In this document: piece after piece, positions 44,040 through 56,184 of the stretch
How the letters are laid out: each line of letters opens with the position of its first letter
How positions within the stretch are numbered: the stretch's first letter is position 1
NCBI RefSeq assembly: GCF_943734655.1
Contig: NC_071354.1
Location: 158,431,142-158,495,141, forward strand
Direction of reading: 5' to 3'
DNA: 64,000 nt
Source: Sabethes cyaneus
Taxonomy: Eukaryota; Arthropoda; Insecta; Diptera; Culicidae
The notes under the pieces: model-generated
Seen by the model: only the letters and a program-made list of their open reading frames with translations
Told to the model about the DNA's origin: nothing
Databases searched by the model: none
Program-made: the position numbers and the translations under genes

Positions 44040-46715
44040 CGCCACATATCTTCAAACTCCACCATCTGGTGGGTTGGGATATTTATAGACACAAATTGTA
44101 CCTCTTCCTCGATATATTGTAATCGAACCACCGAATTGAGAAGTTTTAATCTAACTCATTTTTACTCACAGGACGACGAAACTGTACAGGCACTTGCGAC
44201 TTACAAGGCACTGCACGTGTCGTTGTTCGTCCGTTAGCGTGTTAGCCGCGATTCTCAACGCGGATGTTCGGGTTGAAGGCTTCGTTCCTTTATTCATAAG
44301 TCCAGGCAAAACCATGAGATCGATCAACATGTTTTTGTTTAGACATGATTTTCTGTTAGCAAAGTTTTAGTATTAAATTATGGTTTCTGTCAAATGCAAT
44401 TATTTGGGAGAGCTGTGATTATACAGAAGATTGTGTGAGTGAGTGTGTTTGATTTTTCAAATTAACAAATGACGAAATAATCAAGTAACAGTGAGCTGCA
44501 GATTCAGTTAACACCAATAAAAATTTGCTTCGCTGCTTAATGACCCTAAGTAAATTTTAAATTAGATGTCAAATTAAATATTCAAAACATCTGCTCATGG
44601 TACCAACGGAACAAAAGTTTTGCCATTTATCTTCACAAAGAGGCACATTTGTTTCTACTGTCGGCTTGCCACACTTTGCCATTTTGTTAGATTAGATATA
44701 AAGGCTTCTCGCGCTGTTTGCATGTTCAGAATGTGCAGAAGGCTTAATCACTGGCACACATGTATGTATGGGAGCAAATTTATGCAGCGGACAGCAGCAC
44801 TTGCGGTAGATACAAAGCCAGCCAAGAATGCAGCGCTATTTGCACACGTTATTTTATCTTACGGGGGGGCTGTAATTTCCCACACCAACCCACCTCCTTC
44901 GTTCACCGCTATTCAGCGCTGAACAAACCGATTTGCACCTAAAACCATCTAACTAACCTTGAACGCGCTAATGGCTTACGGTGCGCATTGAACAAAAAAA
45001 ACACTCGCAAATAACTTGTTCCGTTGCCTTAGCTCCAATAGCTTTATACATTTTGCAAACCGGTAGACCGTAATTGGCTTCTAAACTGGATGCTCACTAG
45101 ATGTAACCGTTGGGCTCCGGCTAACCGCCAGTAATTTCTTGATCTAGAAATGTTGATCTCGGTTCCATTCATAAAACCCCTCATCGATTAGGAACAGCGA
45201 GTACTCTACTACGGCGTCATTAACTAGACAGCTGCTGTATGGTGCAACAACGGCGTGTTTTGAACCGAGATAATGAATGCATGTTTAGCGGCTCAAAAAT
45301 AGCCTCATGATGTCACGCTGATCTCATCACTAATATACGGCTGAATTTTGTCTGACTCGCCAAGTGCGCTAGCAGCAGCAGCAGCAGCAACCGTAGAAAA
45401 TATGAATATTTACATATAATTTCAGTTATTCAACCTAAGTGGTGACAATTAATGGAGGTGTTCCGATAATGGTAATCATCTGTACTGTACAGAGACACAT
45501 TTCACCTTCCCTAATGGGTCTTTCATTCCGACGTGGAAAATTATGTTTAAGTATTACATGTTTATTGAAATTGAACTCCAAATGCTCCGTCGTACATAGT
45601 TCCAGGCATGTTGACGAATGGTGTAGTGGCAGCTCGAAACACGCCGCTCAACTTTCAAGCAACCAGCCAGCAACCGATAGTGAATATTTTATTAATTACT
45701 TCCGTCATGTTTTCCATGTGTTTACCGACACAGAAGCGGCACAAACAGCAATGTACGAGCTCAGAAGCCAACGGTACAAGGTATGTACACTGTGGGATCT
45801 TGGAAAGGTGAAGGACGTAATCGTAAAGAAGGTGCCTAAGAAACATGTGTTAATGAGAAAGAAACATTATAATATTTGAAAATTGAACAAACATCCAAAA
45901 TGTGTACCGAGTAGCTTAAACTGCAGTCGTTTCAGTAGCACAACCTCATGCTCTGTCCCTTAGCATTGCGCTGCTGCCTGGGAAAAGAGATGTCAGACCG
46001 AAAGGGAAGCTGTTATATCTACTTGCTGGAAGGAGTGAAAGAAAACACATTTTCTCTAGAAACTGTTGTCGACATCGTAAGAGCAACAACGGCCCTGGGT
46101 GTACCAACGTCATACGTTTCTGGTCTCTAACCGAATAGAACGACGCACACCCCGTACAGGTTGTACGTTCGGTCCAGGGTCTTAACTTTGACCTAGGTAC
46201 CTTGTGCGTTCCATAAAGTACTTGATTAAGCATAAAGCATGCAGAGCATTGAGCTCCGTAAGTTTTCAAAACACCACAAACGAACTTCAACCCTTTCGGT
46301 TTATTGTACACTACGGTAGAGTAGAGGATATGTTTTGTTTAGTTAAATTATTATAATCAGCTAAAACGCTACCACATATGCTTTCTTCATTATCTGTCTC
46401 ATCGGCACACGTAAAGCGTTTCACTACATTAGAATCCATTTTGTGTCAAAAGTGGATGCTGAGGCTGTTGTTTTCAACAGAGTTATCTTGAAGAAGAGCG
46501 AAAAATGTTTCTTTTTTCTTTTCTTTTCGTGTGAAAAACAATCAATATTGGCAAAGCACTATATTCAAGTAGTGCAGTTTATTGTTATCGGAAGGCGATA
46601 ACAATTTAGATGATGATGATGATAATTGATGCTATGAATTCTTTAGATATTACTAGTTAAATATAAGATATAACGTGTCCAAACATAAACAAAGGCTGGG
46701 ACTGATAAAACAGAG
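44040..46715. other. No gene recognised; unassigned 146-codon frame at 45439-45879
   Basis: 44600-46320 is free of the window's repeats. (CAG)n occurs at about 45373-45390. The 146-codon plus-strand frame at 45439-45879 ends in a basic segment (VIVKKVPKKHVLMRKKHY) but shows no known domain, and overlapping frames exist in other phases, so I do not call it a gene. Other frames (121 codons, 45946-46311 minus) are equally unsupported. Confidence 0.3.
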
Positions 46716-46717
46716 TA

Positions 46718-47641
46718 ACGGGTGGCAACTAAAATTTTGAAATTTTTTTCTCAAGCTGTCAAAAAATGACAAAGATATATGAAGAAGATCTGATTTATCT
46801 AAATTAAAAATACATTATCCATTGTTGAAAAAAAATTAGTGTACATTTGAAAACGGTTCGTAATCGACTGTTCGGCGAAGCTTTCGTTTGTCGTCGAAAC
46901 AGGAGCGTTGTACGGCCGTCATGTCAACCTTGCGAACGCATCTCTTGATTCTACCAATCAACTGTTTGCAACTTGTGGCTCTCCAGTTATTTTTGTACAT
47001 CAAGGAACTCAAAATCCCAAAGAAATCTTCGATTGGGCACACTTAGACAGATTTTTTGGGTCGGGGTTTTTGGGTAAAAATGAGATCGAGTGGGTATTCA
47101 GGAACGATTGCTTTTTTTTGGCGTAATGCGATGAAGCTCTATCCGGCCAAAACACGTATTGTCCTTCTGCATGATGTTTTTGTAGAAACAGGATCAAAAG
47201 TTTTTTCAAACATTCGTTTGGTACATCTTAATTAATAGCCAAACCAGAGGGCTTGTTGTTGAAGAAACGAGAAAGAGAACGATGTCCTTCTGCGTCCATA
47301 ATTTTGGCTGATCTTCCACTACCTTGCTTGCGAATGGTTGTTGGGCAACTTAGGATATGGTAAATTGTCGAAGTCGCAACATATTTGCTTTTTGAATGTT
47401 GTACCGTATACTTTTTGCCGAGATTTCTGTTGCAATTCGTAGAACTGTACAACGCGCTCCCGAAACGCTTCTTGTTTCGACGCCGTTTTTAGCAACACTG
47501 CGCAAGCATAAACAAAACAAAAATGTTAACAAAAAGAGGAGAGAGCGAGCTCACACATACCTACCCTCATTTCTCTCTGAGCTTATTTGTTGTTGAGCAT
47601 AAGGGCCGCGAAAAAATTCCAAAATTTTAGTTGCCACCCGT
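46718..47641 (-). mobile_element. Internally deleted Tc1/mariner (ITmD37E-type) element, both ends present
   Basis: The ends ACGGGTGGCAACTAAAATTT (left) and its inverse (right) with TA outside (46716-46717, 47642-47643) define a 924-bp element. Minus-strand coding: SKYVATSTIYHIL and TTIRKQGSGRSAKIMDAE (DNA-binding domain, 47400-47270), SRFFNNKPS, then a jump to YVFWPDRASSHYAKK (second catalytic Asp block, about 47160-47115), and PIEDFFGILSSLMYKNNWRA (catalytic Glu block, 47037-46975). The Asp-to-Glu spacing fits DD37E. The stretch between FFNNKPS and YVFWPD, including the first Asp, is missing, so no active enzyme can be made. Confidence 0.85.
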
Positions 47642-47739
47642 TAATTGTAGAATCGCGAATCTATTATTACTTATCACAAAAATACTGACCGATTAAGCTG
47701 AAAATTCCAGATTTTACGTGTACAATTGGACTTAAATAA

Positions 47740-47890
47740 AATCAAAGTTGAAATTGGACGGAATTAATTCGGGCTTGAAGCTTTATTTCATATTGAACTG
47801 GATATAAGACTGGAAGTTTTATTTAAAATTAGACATGAAATGGAATTGAATTAGACTTGGAATTCTAATCTAATCTAATCTAATCTCATA
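47740..47890. repeat. Degenerate GAAATTGGACTT-type array, ending in (AATCT)n
   Basis: GAAATTGGACGGAATTAATT, TTGAACTGGATATAAGACTG and similar ~12-bp steps, then AATCTAATCTAATCTAATCT at 47867-47886. It is the same style of array as 51530-51765. Confidence 0.55.
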
Positions 47891-48789
47891 CTAACGCACC
47901 CAATTCTTGAAAACATCTTGGGAAACGACGATTACATGAATCTATCATTTTTCTTGTCGACGACCAGGCCAATTGCGCAGTCCGTATCGCAGAGAGAGAG
48001 TTCCAAGGAATCAAGTGTAACCAGAAATGATACTTAATTCTGATCAACACTTTGAAATCAAGGGGAAGGAACAAAGCGTGGACCTCCCGTACTAAACGCT
48101 TCCCATATAGATAGTAATTAATTTACATTCGTTGGGAGTAACTTTGCTAATAAAGGTTAAGTGATACTCCGGACCGTTGGGGATTAACTAATGGCATTAT
48201 GCCATAAGCCAGGCTGCAACAGACCAAGGATATTGCGATTTATTTCCAAAAATCCAAAAATATTAGTTTAAATAAGAAGCGGATAATACTTAAAAATAAA
48301 GACATGTGCTTCGATAGTTCGTCTAAAACTACAGTTGTAAGGTTAGAAGTCAAAAACCTGACAATTTTCGTCTGACATTTTTTTTTCTCTCACACAGTTT
48401 AACTGTTTCCTATTTCGTTTGTTCTCTTTTACAGTTCCGTTTTTTTACTATTGGCTCCTTTTTTCTGTTTTTTGACCGTTTTGTTAGTTTTTGTTCTCAC
48501 TTTTCTTACGCTTCTCTTTTTCTTCTCTCGTTTTCTGTGTGTTATGTTTTATGTCTCTCGTTTCATTGTTCCGTTTTGCTTCGTTCCCGGCTCATTTTTT
48601 TGTTATTTCTCATGCTTTTCACTCGTTTTTTGTTATTTTCTTCCCCGTTTTCCGTGTTTTCTATTATCTTTTTCCCCTTTTTTCATTTCCCGTTTTGATT
48701 TTTGCCTAACTGTTTTTATCTGTTTTGCTTCCGCGTTTCCTCGTTTTCCGTCCTTTAAGACACGTTTTTATGCTTTTGGTTACAGTAAA

Positions 48790-49325
48790 AAAACGCATTT
48801 TTAACCTTTGCCTCTTTTACTCTCTCGTTTTGCCCACTTTTATGTCATATTTTCGTCCTATTCAAAAAAGCAAAGCTTTGGGCTTAAGGTGATACGGTAC
48901 TGAATCCCAACATGGCCGGAAAAATGGCGTCATTGTTAGGATATAGAATATAGGATGTCCGGCCATGTTGAATTCAGTACCGTTTCACCTTAAACGTCTT
49001 TTTAAGACTTGACCCTACTTTATCGACAGACAATAACTGGACAGTACTTTCGCCCTATTCCTGAACCATTCTATTTCCCTGGTCCGGTTTTCGTTTCTTC
49101 CCTTTTGCTCATTTTCAGGTCAGTTTTTTCCTTTACCTTTTTTCGTTTCTTGTCATTTTCTGTCTTGTTTCGACTTTTTTTTTCTTTGTTTCAGTCTCGG
49201 TGTTCGTCTTTTTCGATTTATCCCGTTTTTGTCTGTTCCATTCTGTCTCTAACTTTATCCTCCTTTTTCACCTTTTTGTCATGTTCTTGTTTCCATTTCC
49301 TTTTATTCCTTTCTTTCTTGCCTCT
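48790..49325 (+). repeat. Direct duplication, copy 1 (partner 50834-51245)
   Basis: Shared text in order: CTCGTTTTGCCCACTTTTAT (CTCGCGTTTTGCCC in the partner), CGTCCTATTCAAAAAAGCAA, GACTTGACCCTACTTTATCG, TAACTGGACAGTACTTTCGC, then GATGTTCGTC/GGTGTTCGTCTTTTTCG and onward. Copy 1 contains a MITE that copy 2 lacks. Confidence 0.75.
48888..48989. mobile_element. 102-bp piggyBac-type MITE, TTAA target, with empty site in the paralogue
   Basis: The ends GGTGATACGGTACTGAATCC and (reverse complement) GGTGAAACGGTACTGAATTC form inverted repeats; TTAA lies on both sides (48884-48887, 48990-48993). The duplicated copy has a single TTAA at 50914-50917 with no insertion. TTAA specificity is the piggyBac hallmark. 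Confidence 0.8.
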
Positions 49326-50020
49326 TTGGTTTTTTCTTTTTTATCTACAGATTTTCGTGTTATACTCTTCCGTATTACCTTTTTCTTTAGTTCGTTTATC
49401 TGGTTTTTCTTCTTTTGATCCTATTTTTGTCTCATTTTTCCTTTTTATATAGGACCTCTTTTTCCCGTTTTTCTCGTTTTCTTAATCAGTTTCCTTTTTC
49501 CTTTCTTTTCAGTTCCGTACTTCCTTTCTTGTCTCGGCTACTCTCTTTCTCTCTCACGTTTTTCATTTTTTCTGCCCGCTGTTTCCTCTACCTCTATTTC
49601 TTAGTTCTTCCTTCTATGTCTTGATTTTCGCCCTATTCCTGAGCCCTATTTCTATACGAGAATAGAAAAATGGAGGAACGAGAACAGAAAAAAAGAACAG
49701 AAAAAGAAAAACATTAACAAAAACTTAAATTGGAAGACAAAAGTAAAAAGAGAGAGAGAACAAGAGTTAAAAGTGGGAAAACACGAAAAAAAGAATAAAA
49801 ACTGGCATGAGAAAAAGAAAAACCTGACAAACTGTGAAGGAAAACGAAACATGATAAAAGAAAAAGTGAAAAGGATAAAAACGGGAAGAAAATGGGAAGG
49901 GAAAACGAAGAGATTAGACAGAGAACGGAAGAGAAAAGAAGAAAATGAGAGAAACAATTCCTAAAAATAAAAGAGAAGAAAACTTATCCAATTTAATTCT
50001 ACTATGTGTATTTTATTCAC

Positions 50021-50065
50021 GACAGATACGTATTTCGCCTACGACTTGCAGGCTTGCTCAGTGTC
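50021..50065 (-). ncRNA. Hammerhead-ribozyme-like motif (dimeric type), core mutated
   Basis: Minus strand: stem I GACA, core CTGAGCA (CUGAUGA with two changes, one at the essential G8), A, stem II GCCT/AGGC with a 9-base loop, GAAA, palindromic ATACGTAT as stem III between two RNAs, C at the cleavage position, then TGTC pairing with GACA. All three stems are present, but the G8 change predicts loss of cleavage. Confidence 0.45.
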
Positions 50066-50833
50066 TGTTTTCGAACTCGAAAGAAAAATTCATTACGAGA
50101 ACGAGAAATAAAATGAGGAAAACTGAACAATAAAGGAGAGAAAACAAGACAAAAAATCAGAAAAATGATATAAACAAGGGGGAAAATATACGGGAACATG
50201 AAAATGGAGAAACGAGAACAAAAAAAGAGGAAAAATCGAACAGAAAAAGTAAAAAATAGAGAAAAAATGAAAACGGAAGACAAAAGGGACTAAACGGAAA
50301 TGAAATAAATGAACGTGCCAAAAAAAGTGAAGGTGCCGTCCTGCATATTACGTTACGAGGAAGAACGAAATAAACAAAAAACCCGAATGAAAAAGGGTTT
50401 AGATATCGAAAAAGACGCAAACCAGAAGCGAAATATAGACAAAAATCGAAACGAGATAGAAAATGCCAAAAACCACAGAAAAAATGGAAGAAAAAACGAA
50501 AATCGGAACAAAGAAATAATCTATTCTCGTATATTCCTCTTGTTATTCCTCTTTATCTATCCCGTTTTTTTATTTTTGTGTCCGTTTTTTCTCCTTTTAT
50601 GTCCAGTTTAGCCTCATATTCTTCGTTTTCGATGTGGTTTTTCCTTCTTTTCCCTCATTTTGCTCTTCCGTTTAACATTTTTTTCTGTATAGTCTTCTTG
50701 TTTTCCCTCCTTTTTCCCCTTTTTATCCTGGTTGCTTTTTCTCTTATTACGTTCCGTTTTCCCTCCCAGATTGTAACATTTTTTCCTTCGTTTTTCGTTT
50801 TTTTACCAATCTTTATTCTCGTCGCTTTTTCAA

Positions 50834-51245
50834 CTTTTGCCTCTTTTCCTCTCGCGTTTTGCCCACTTTTATGTCTTATTTTTCGTCCTATTCAAAAAAG
50901 CAAAGTCTTGGCCTTAATAGTCTTATTCAGACTTGACCCTACTTTATCGACAGACAGTAACTGGACAGTACTTTCGCCCTATTGCTAAGCCGTGCTATTT
51001 CTCTGTTCCGGTTTTCATTTTTTTCCCTTCTGCTCATTTTTAGGTCAGTTTTTTTCCTTTTCCTTTTTCTTTTCTTGTCATTTTCTGTCTTGTTTCGACT
51101 TTTTTTTCTTTGTTTCAGTCTCGATGTTCGTCTTTTTCGATTTATCCCGTTTTTTTCTGTTCCGTTCTTTCTGTAACTTTCTCCTGCTTTTTCACCTTTT
51201 TGTCATGTTCTGGTTTCCATTTCCTTTTATTCCTTTTTGTCTTCC
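50834..51245 (+). repeat. Direct duplication, copy 2 (partner 48790-49325)
   Basis: Same succession of words as copy 1 but with an uninterrupted CTTAATAGTC at 50912-50921, the empty site of the piggyBac-type MITE. Confidence 0.75.
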
Positions 51246-51529
51246 CTTTTAACTTTTCATCAAATTTTTCCTCTTTCTGTTTTTTTTTCTTTTTCTGTTC
51301 TCGTTGCTCTATTTTCCTGTCGCCGTATGTTTTTCTTCTTATTTCTCCTTGTCTATCCCATTTTTCAACTTTGTTTGCCTCTATTTTCCTTCTTTTTTGT
51401 CCAGTTTATCCTCATATTGTTCGTTTTCGATGTAGTTTTTTCTTTTTTCCCTAATTTTTCTTTTTTTTCTCTTCCGTTTTTCACGAGTTTTTCAAAAATA
51501 TTATCACGAAATTTTTTTTTTAAATTAGG

Positions 51530-51765
51530 CTTGGCAATGGTTATGAAATTGGGCTTGACATTGAGCCTAAAATAGTAATTGAAATTAACTAAAAATTGAA
51601 TTTAATTTGCACTTGAAATTGTATTTGGAATTTGACTTGAAATTGCAATTAAAATTTAACCTGAAATTGGGTTTGAAATTGGGCATTAAACTCCTGAACT
51701 GAATTTGAACTTGACATTGAGCTTAAATTAGGTCGTGAAGTTGGAGTTTAAACTTTAACTTTCGC
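51530..51765. repeat. Degenerate TTGAAATTGGGCTTGAAATTG-type array
   Basis: Twelve-bp steps of (A/G)AAATTG-G-xTTG with drift, for example GAAATTGTATTTGGAATTTG and CCTGAAATTGGGTTTGAAAT. Low complexity, no gene. Confidence 0.6.
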
Positions 51766-52079
51766 AAATAAAGTGGGTCATTAAATTAAAAACTGGTTAC
51801 AGAAATTATGTCGTTGCAATAAGATTGACAGTGAAAATTTATCTCCTCAAATATGTCAGGGGCCTGCGATTTTCGATTTTTTCCATTTTTCTAAACAGAA
51901 TAGTATTCTACCAAAAGATTCCAGTTCATCAAAATTCTTCGATCTCAGTCGTGTCAGTATACTCCGTTCCCCTAGGGAGCCAACTAAGGCCGCTGTTGTT
52001 AATGCGATGTTTTCAATACTGCTACAGATTCAGTTTATAAGTTTATAAAGTAGTTTATAGGTTTTATAAGATGGGTTTA

Positions 52080-52125
52080 TAAGTTTCTTTCTTTCTATCT
52101 ATCTATCCATTTATCTGTCTATCCC
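52080..52125. repeat. TTTC/TCTA microsatellite
   Basis: TTTCTTTCTTTCTATCTATC followed by TATCCATTTATCTGTCTATC. Confidence 0.8.
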
Positions 52126-52129
52126 CATC

Positions 52130-55100
52130 GAATTAACAAATCGAAATATTTGAAAATTAAAAATCCATTTTCTCTGCACTCACGTTTGTAATAAATATCT
52201 GTTGATGTTCTATGATATTTTTTAAAAATTCCGGAAATTTCAAACGAAAAGAATCCAGATAGATCAGAATTATTATTTTTGTACTTCGTGCATGACTAAG
52301 TACTGCACATAACTTTGCACAGATCTGCAATAATTTTATCGCTCTTTGCAGCAGACAACGGCTTAGTCAACCACAAAAAAGGCAACAAAAAATCCGCTTA
52401 CAGCGCTCAATCTAGGACCACGATCGGCGGCGCGCACGACTGGATGCTGTGGTTTATCTTGTCTGAAAATAGACATTCCAGACTTGGCCTGCCTTGCTTG
52501 GGAGGAAATGTGCGCAAAATGGCACGCTGTGCGACCTCCTCCAAATCGCCTTCCTCGCGTGGTTCACACAAGCCGGGGTGGCGTGGAAGGAAACACCATA
52601 AAATAACACACACAGGCACGTTATTTTCCCGTAGAGGAGTTTCTAGGAACCGAGTCAGTGTATGCGAAGGCGATGTTTGGCGTAGTGGAGGGCTTGCGGG
52701 TTGGGTGCAGCGAGGAACAATTACGCTGGAGTGTTGCAGATTAGTACTCAAGACTATACTAAAGAGCGTCCTAGGGTTGCATGTTGGTTTCCGTGTGGAC
52801 ACGGTAGTGCAGCAGCGGCAGTCCTGTGCGGTGCACTACTAAACTGTGATATTTATTTCAGAGCGCCCGGCTACGCGCCGGTAGCTGCAAATAGCGGCTT
52901 GTTTCCTTAGCGCATATTTTAATATGCTAATGAGAGCTTGGAGGAACACATGTGATAAAAATTCAAGTTGAACCAGAGTTCCACAAGCTGAAACGAAGCG
53001 AAGGTGAGGATTGGTGGGATCCGGAGTACAAAAAAAAACATCATCAAAACGAGTTTTCTGCACTGCAATTCTAATTTGCCACAAGCATAGCGCAGAGCTA
53101 GCAGCGCAACGGTCAGACTGTACGCTGCCCCATGAATGGGAAGTTCCAAATTAGAGACAAAAAAAATAACAAAGTCATGTGAAATTTGCTTATCACTTGA
53201 AAACCAGTGGACGTACTTGAAATAACTTTGAACAGAAAAAAAATCTAATAATAAATGACAAGAAATATGCACAAAACATGAAGACACTCACGTAATTTTT
53301 CGTATAAGTTTTTCATGCAATTTAGCCATATATTCTAACCACACTTCATTCGTCATTGTTGAAGAAAATCACCGGAATCCACATTATACTCGGTACGGTA
53401 AGTGTCTGTGCTACTCCGACGTACGCAATCCTACGACGAATGAATCAAAACAGAAAATAAATATGACGAACCGTTTTTGTGGATGATATTTATTTAAATT
53501 GAGAATTATCACAAGCAGACATCTGGAAACCGGAGCACGCGTACTCGCTTTGATGAAGATAAATCGAGGTTTGTGTTGAGCACATTAGTTCTCTCGACCT
53601 AGTCATCCGATGACGAATGTGAAGGGATTTGCCAGTTTCCTTTTTTATGCGAGCGACGGGAGTTGGGAAACTCTAACTTTGTAAGTTACGGACTGTTGAT
53701 CTTTGACGTGGTCGCCCTTTGGTTGGATAAAATTTTACTTTTTGCTATGAATTGTTATGAATTATCAATTTCAGTTTGTCGTTTGTTGCTACTTCCATAT
53801 CCGTTACGATATTAAGTGTACTCGTATTTTTTCTTCAGACTTTTGTCCTTCTGTATCCGTTTCACATTTATCAAACACAATACTTTTTAATACCAAGCGA
53901 AACCAATCTAAATTCATTATCCGCACCAATTATCTTCCATTATTTCCAACTGAAAGGTCTTGCAAAGGTTCTCAGAAATCAAGTTTTTCCCTTCCCACAA
54001 ACACTTCCCTTTCCAACGACGCAAATTAATCTTTAAAACTCGTGTTAGAGCCAACTTCGCTAACCACCAGCGGCGGCGTACGAGGAAAACGAATCCGTTC
54101 AGGAGACACCGCTGAGCACGCCTTCGAAACTTTCAACCGGTTTCTATTTCTCGTCCAACTTCCAGCTCCCACCGCCAGCCTTATAGACACTGGCTCCCTA
54201 CTAGCACACCCTCTTGGCCACGGAATCTGGTCAACGAACGGAGTCGCCCGTCTAATGTGCAGCAGCAGCAGAAAGAACAAACTTAGCCTTCGAAAAGTGA
54301 TAACCACAGCAAAACTGCTAATCCCTATAATATCAGCTGTGAAAGGATTAGCTTCTCGTTTTCCATTACGTTGATCCTGGCGAAGTTTCGCATCGACACG
54401 TCCTCTCATCAGCGAGACTGATTCATGAAGTTATTTCTCGTTTCCTTCACTCTCCATGGAAGTGGTCTTTTCCTTCTGAACAGCCCGCTTAGTGTAATTC
54501 GCCTTTCTTCCGTACAGCAGCATTCCGATTGCCTTCTGGACCGACCACAAACAACTCAAAAGCAGACGTCTTTCGCAGAAGTAAATGGAAAATATTTCGG
54601 TTTTTTTTATTTCACCAAACGAACATTCGAAGTTGCCAACTTTGTGGTCCCGCATTCTAGTCTATATTGCTTTAATTACTCATTGAAGTCACGTCCAAGC
54701 CTGACCCAACACTCCACTTTCATCATCCTCCTAACGCTGCTACTCGCACACTGGACCGAAGTCCTTTTGACATGAAACTACCCACACTTTCGAACAGACT
54801 GTAGACGAAAAAGCGTCAATGGAGCCGCTGCTGGCGGGCTGGTTCAAGCTTCTCGCCGATGACAGTGTGGACGCAGCCACCACCCTAGCACGGAATCTCC
54901 GACGCAACCACAGCGTAGAATAGGAAGGAATTTTTATCCACCACGTCCCTTCTACCGACATTTTGCCACTCGCACACACTGTGTCCCGGTGCTCTCGTGC
55001 ACGAGGTTTAGAAAACTAAATTTATTGCCCGGCGTGACAGCGAAACTTGGTCGTATACGTTATCGACAACGGCTGCCGGCCGCCGCTAACGGTAGCAGCT

Positions 55101-56180
55101 CGCTAGGAGCCTGCTACTGCCGCTGCTGTCCTGGGCCTGGGGTAAGGAGAGCGTGTTGATTAGTATTTTATATCGAATAAACAGTCCGGCTCGACAGCAA
55201 AAAAAAAAGCGCGGATTGGTTTAGCGTAATTTCCACCGGGAGTACAAACACGATACATTTCTTGAATTATTCTACTAAGAGGATTGGTGTGTGTATGATA
55301 CAGATGGTGATTTACCTTTGATAACGTGACTTTCCTTGTATTGAATTTCATATTTTATAACTAAATACAGTCATAGGTGTAAAAAAGAGTAAAAATGTGA
55401 AAAGTTTGCGTTGTTTGAACATATTCCAAATCGATAAGAAACATTGAGGTTTGACCCGCATTACACGCAATAACTTGAGTGAAGAATTGTTTACAGTGAT
55501 TGCAAAACACGTTTTGGAGGAATTTGATGGAGGATAACGTCGAAAGGTAAGGTAAGGGTACTTAACAGATATCCGACAGATTAACAAGATGTTTTCATCA
55601 ATTTTGCCTCAAATTAATCCGCTTGGAAGAAAAGATCGTGTTTCAATCCTTAAATAGTGAAAATTGATTATAAGTGACAGGGTGTAGATCCTCAATACAT
55701 TTTCTCCTCGCTTTCTCAACTTCCCAAACACAGACGACACATGAACATACGATTAACTATTGTGAAACAATATTATTGTTCCATTGAGTGGATCGCCGCA
55801 ATTCAAATTGTTTGCTTCTTGTGATCGGCGGTTTTCGGCGAAAATAAATTAAAATTCAAGTGCCAGTCTGTTCGTACGGTTCGAGCTACATACTGGCTTT
55901 CACTTATCATCTGCGGATAACATTTTGCGTCTTTACACTACGAAACAATATTATACAAAAATGCTTCACTAAGGCACTGGTAGTTGCCACTCAGGACTGT
56001 TCTAACTACTCTGCGGCATTACACTGATCAACGCCGTCTATAGTATACTGTTCCAGACCAGACCTGGTTGCATCGTCAATCTCCAATACCAAGAGATTTC
56101 GTAGGGCAGTAGCAGATGAGTTTTATGGAGGCATGTGCTACTGCTGATTATTTTTTCACACCCCGACAAAGAAATGGCGA
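52130..56180. other. No gene recognised; GC-richer 52300-55150 with unassigned frames
   Basis: A 175-codon plus-strand frame (52315-52842) and a 131-codon minus-strand frame (52407-52802) overlap and neither shows a domain. 54026-54409 (minus), 54042-54374 and 54425-54775 (plus) are similar. 54780-55150 is GC-rich and ends in CTGGGGTAAGGAG, which resembles a 5' splice site after a 5' UTR, but no TATA, ATG context or downstream exon supports a gene. 55150-56180 is AT-rich and featureless. Confidence 0.3.
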
Positions 56181-56184
56181 GAGT

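Larger units (their letters stand above)
48370..51510. repeat. Strand-switching polypyrimidine/polypurine array
   Basis: 48370-49650 is almost all T/C on the plus strand with recurring TTTTTC, CGTTTTTC and TTTCCTTTT words; 49660-50520 is almost all A/G; 50520-51510 is T/C again. Open frames of 100-147 codons in it (for example 49009-49452 plus, 49652-49957 minus) are F/S/L- or K/N/R-rich artefacts. A direct duplication links 48790-49325 with 50834-51245. Confidence 0.75.

Noticed and set aside
45439..45879. 146-codon open frame as a host gene
   Set aside because: No recognisable similarity and no gene-like context; kept only as a note in the surrounding region.
48451..51575. Several 100-147-codon frames rich in F, S and L
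   Set aside because: Polypyrimidine low-complexity DNA; stops are rare for compositional reasons.
52315..52842. 175-codon open frame as a host gene
   Set aside because: No domain, signal peptide or splice evidence; a 131-codon frame overlaps on the opposite strand, typical of GC-richer non-coding DNA.
54780..55150. 5' UTR and first splice donor of a host gene
   Set aside because: GC-rich with a donor-like GGGGTAAGG, but no promoter motif, start codon context or following exon.
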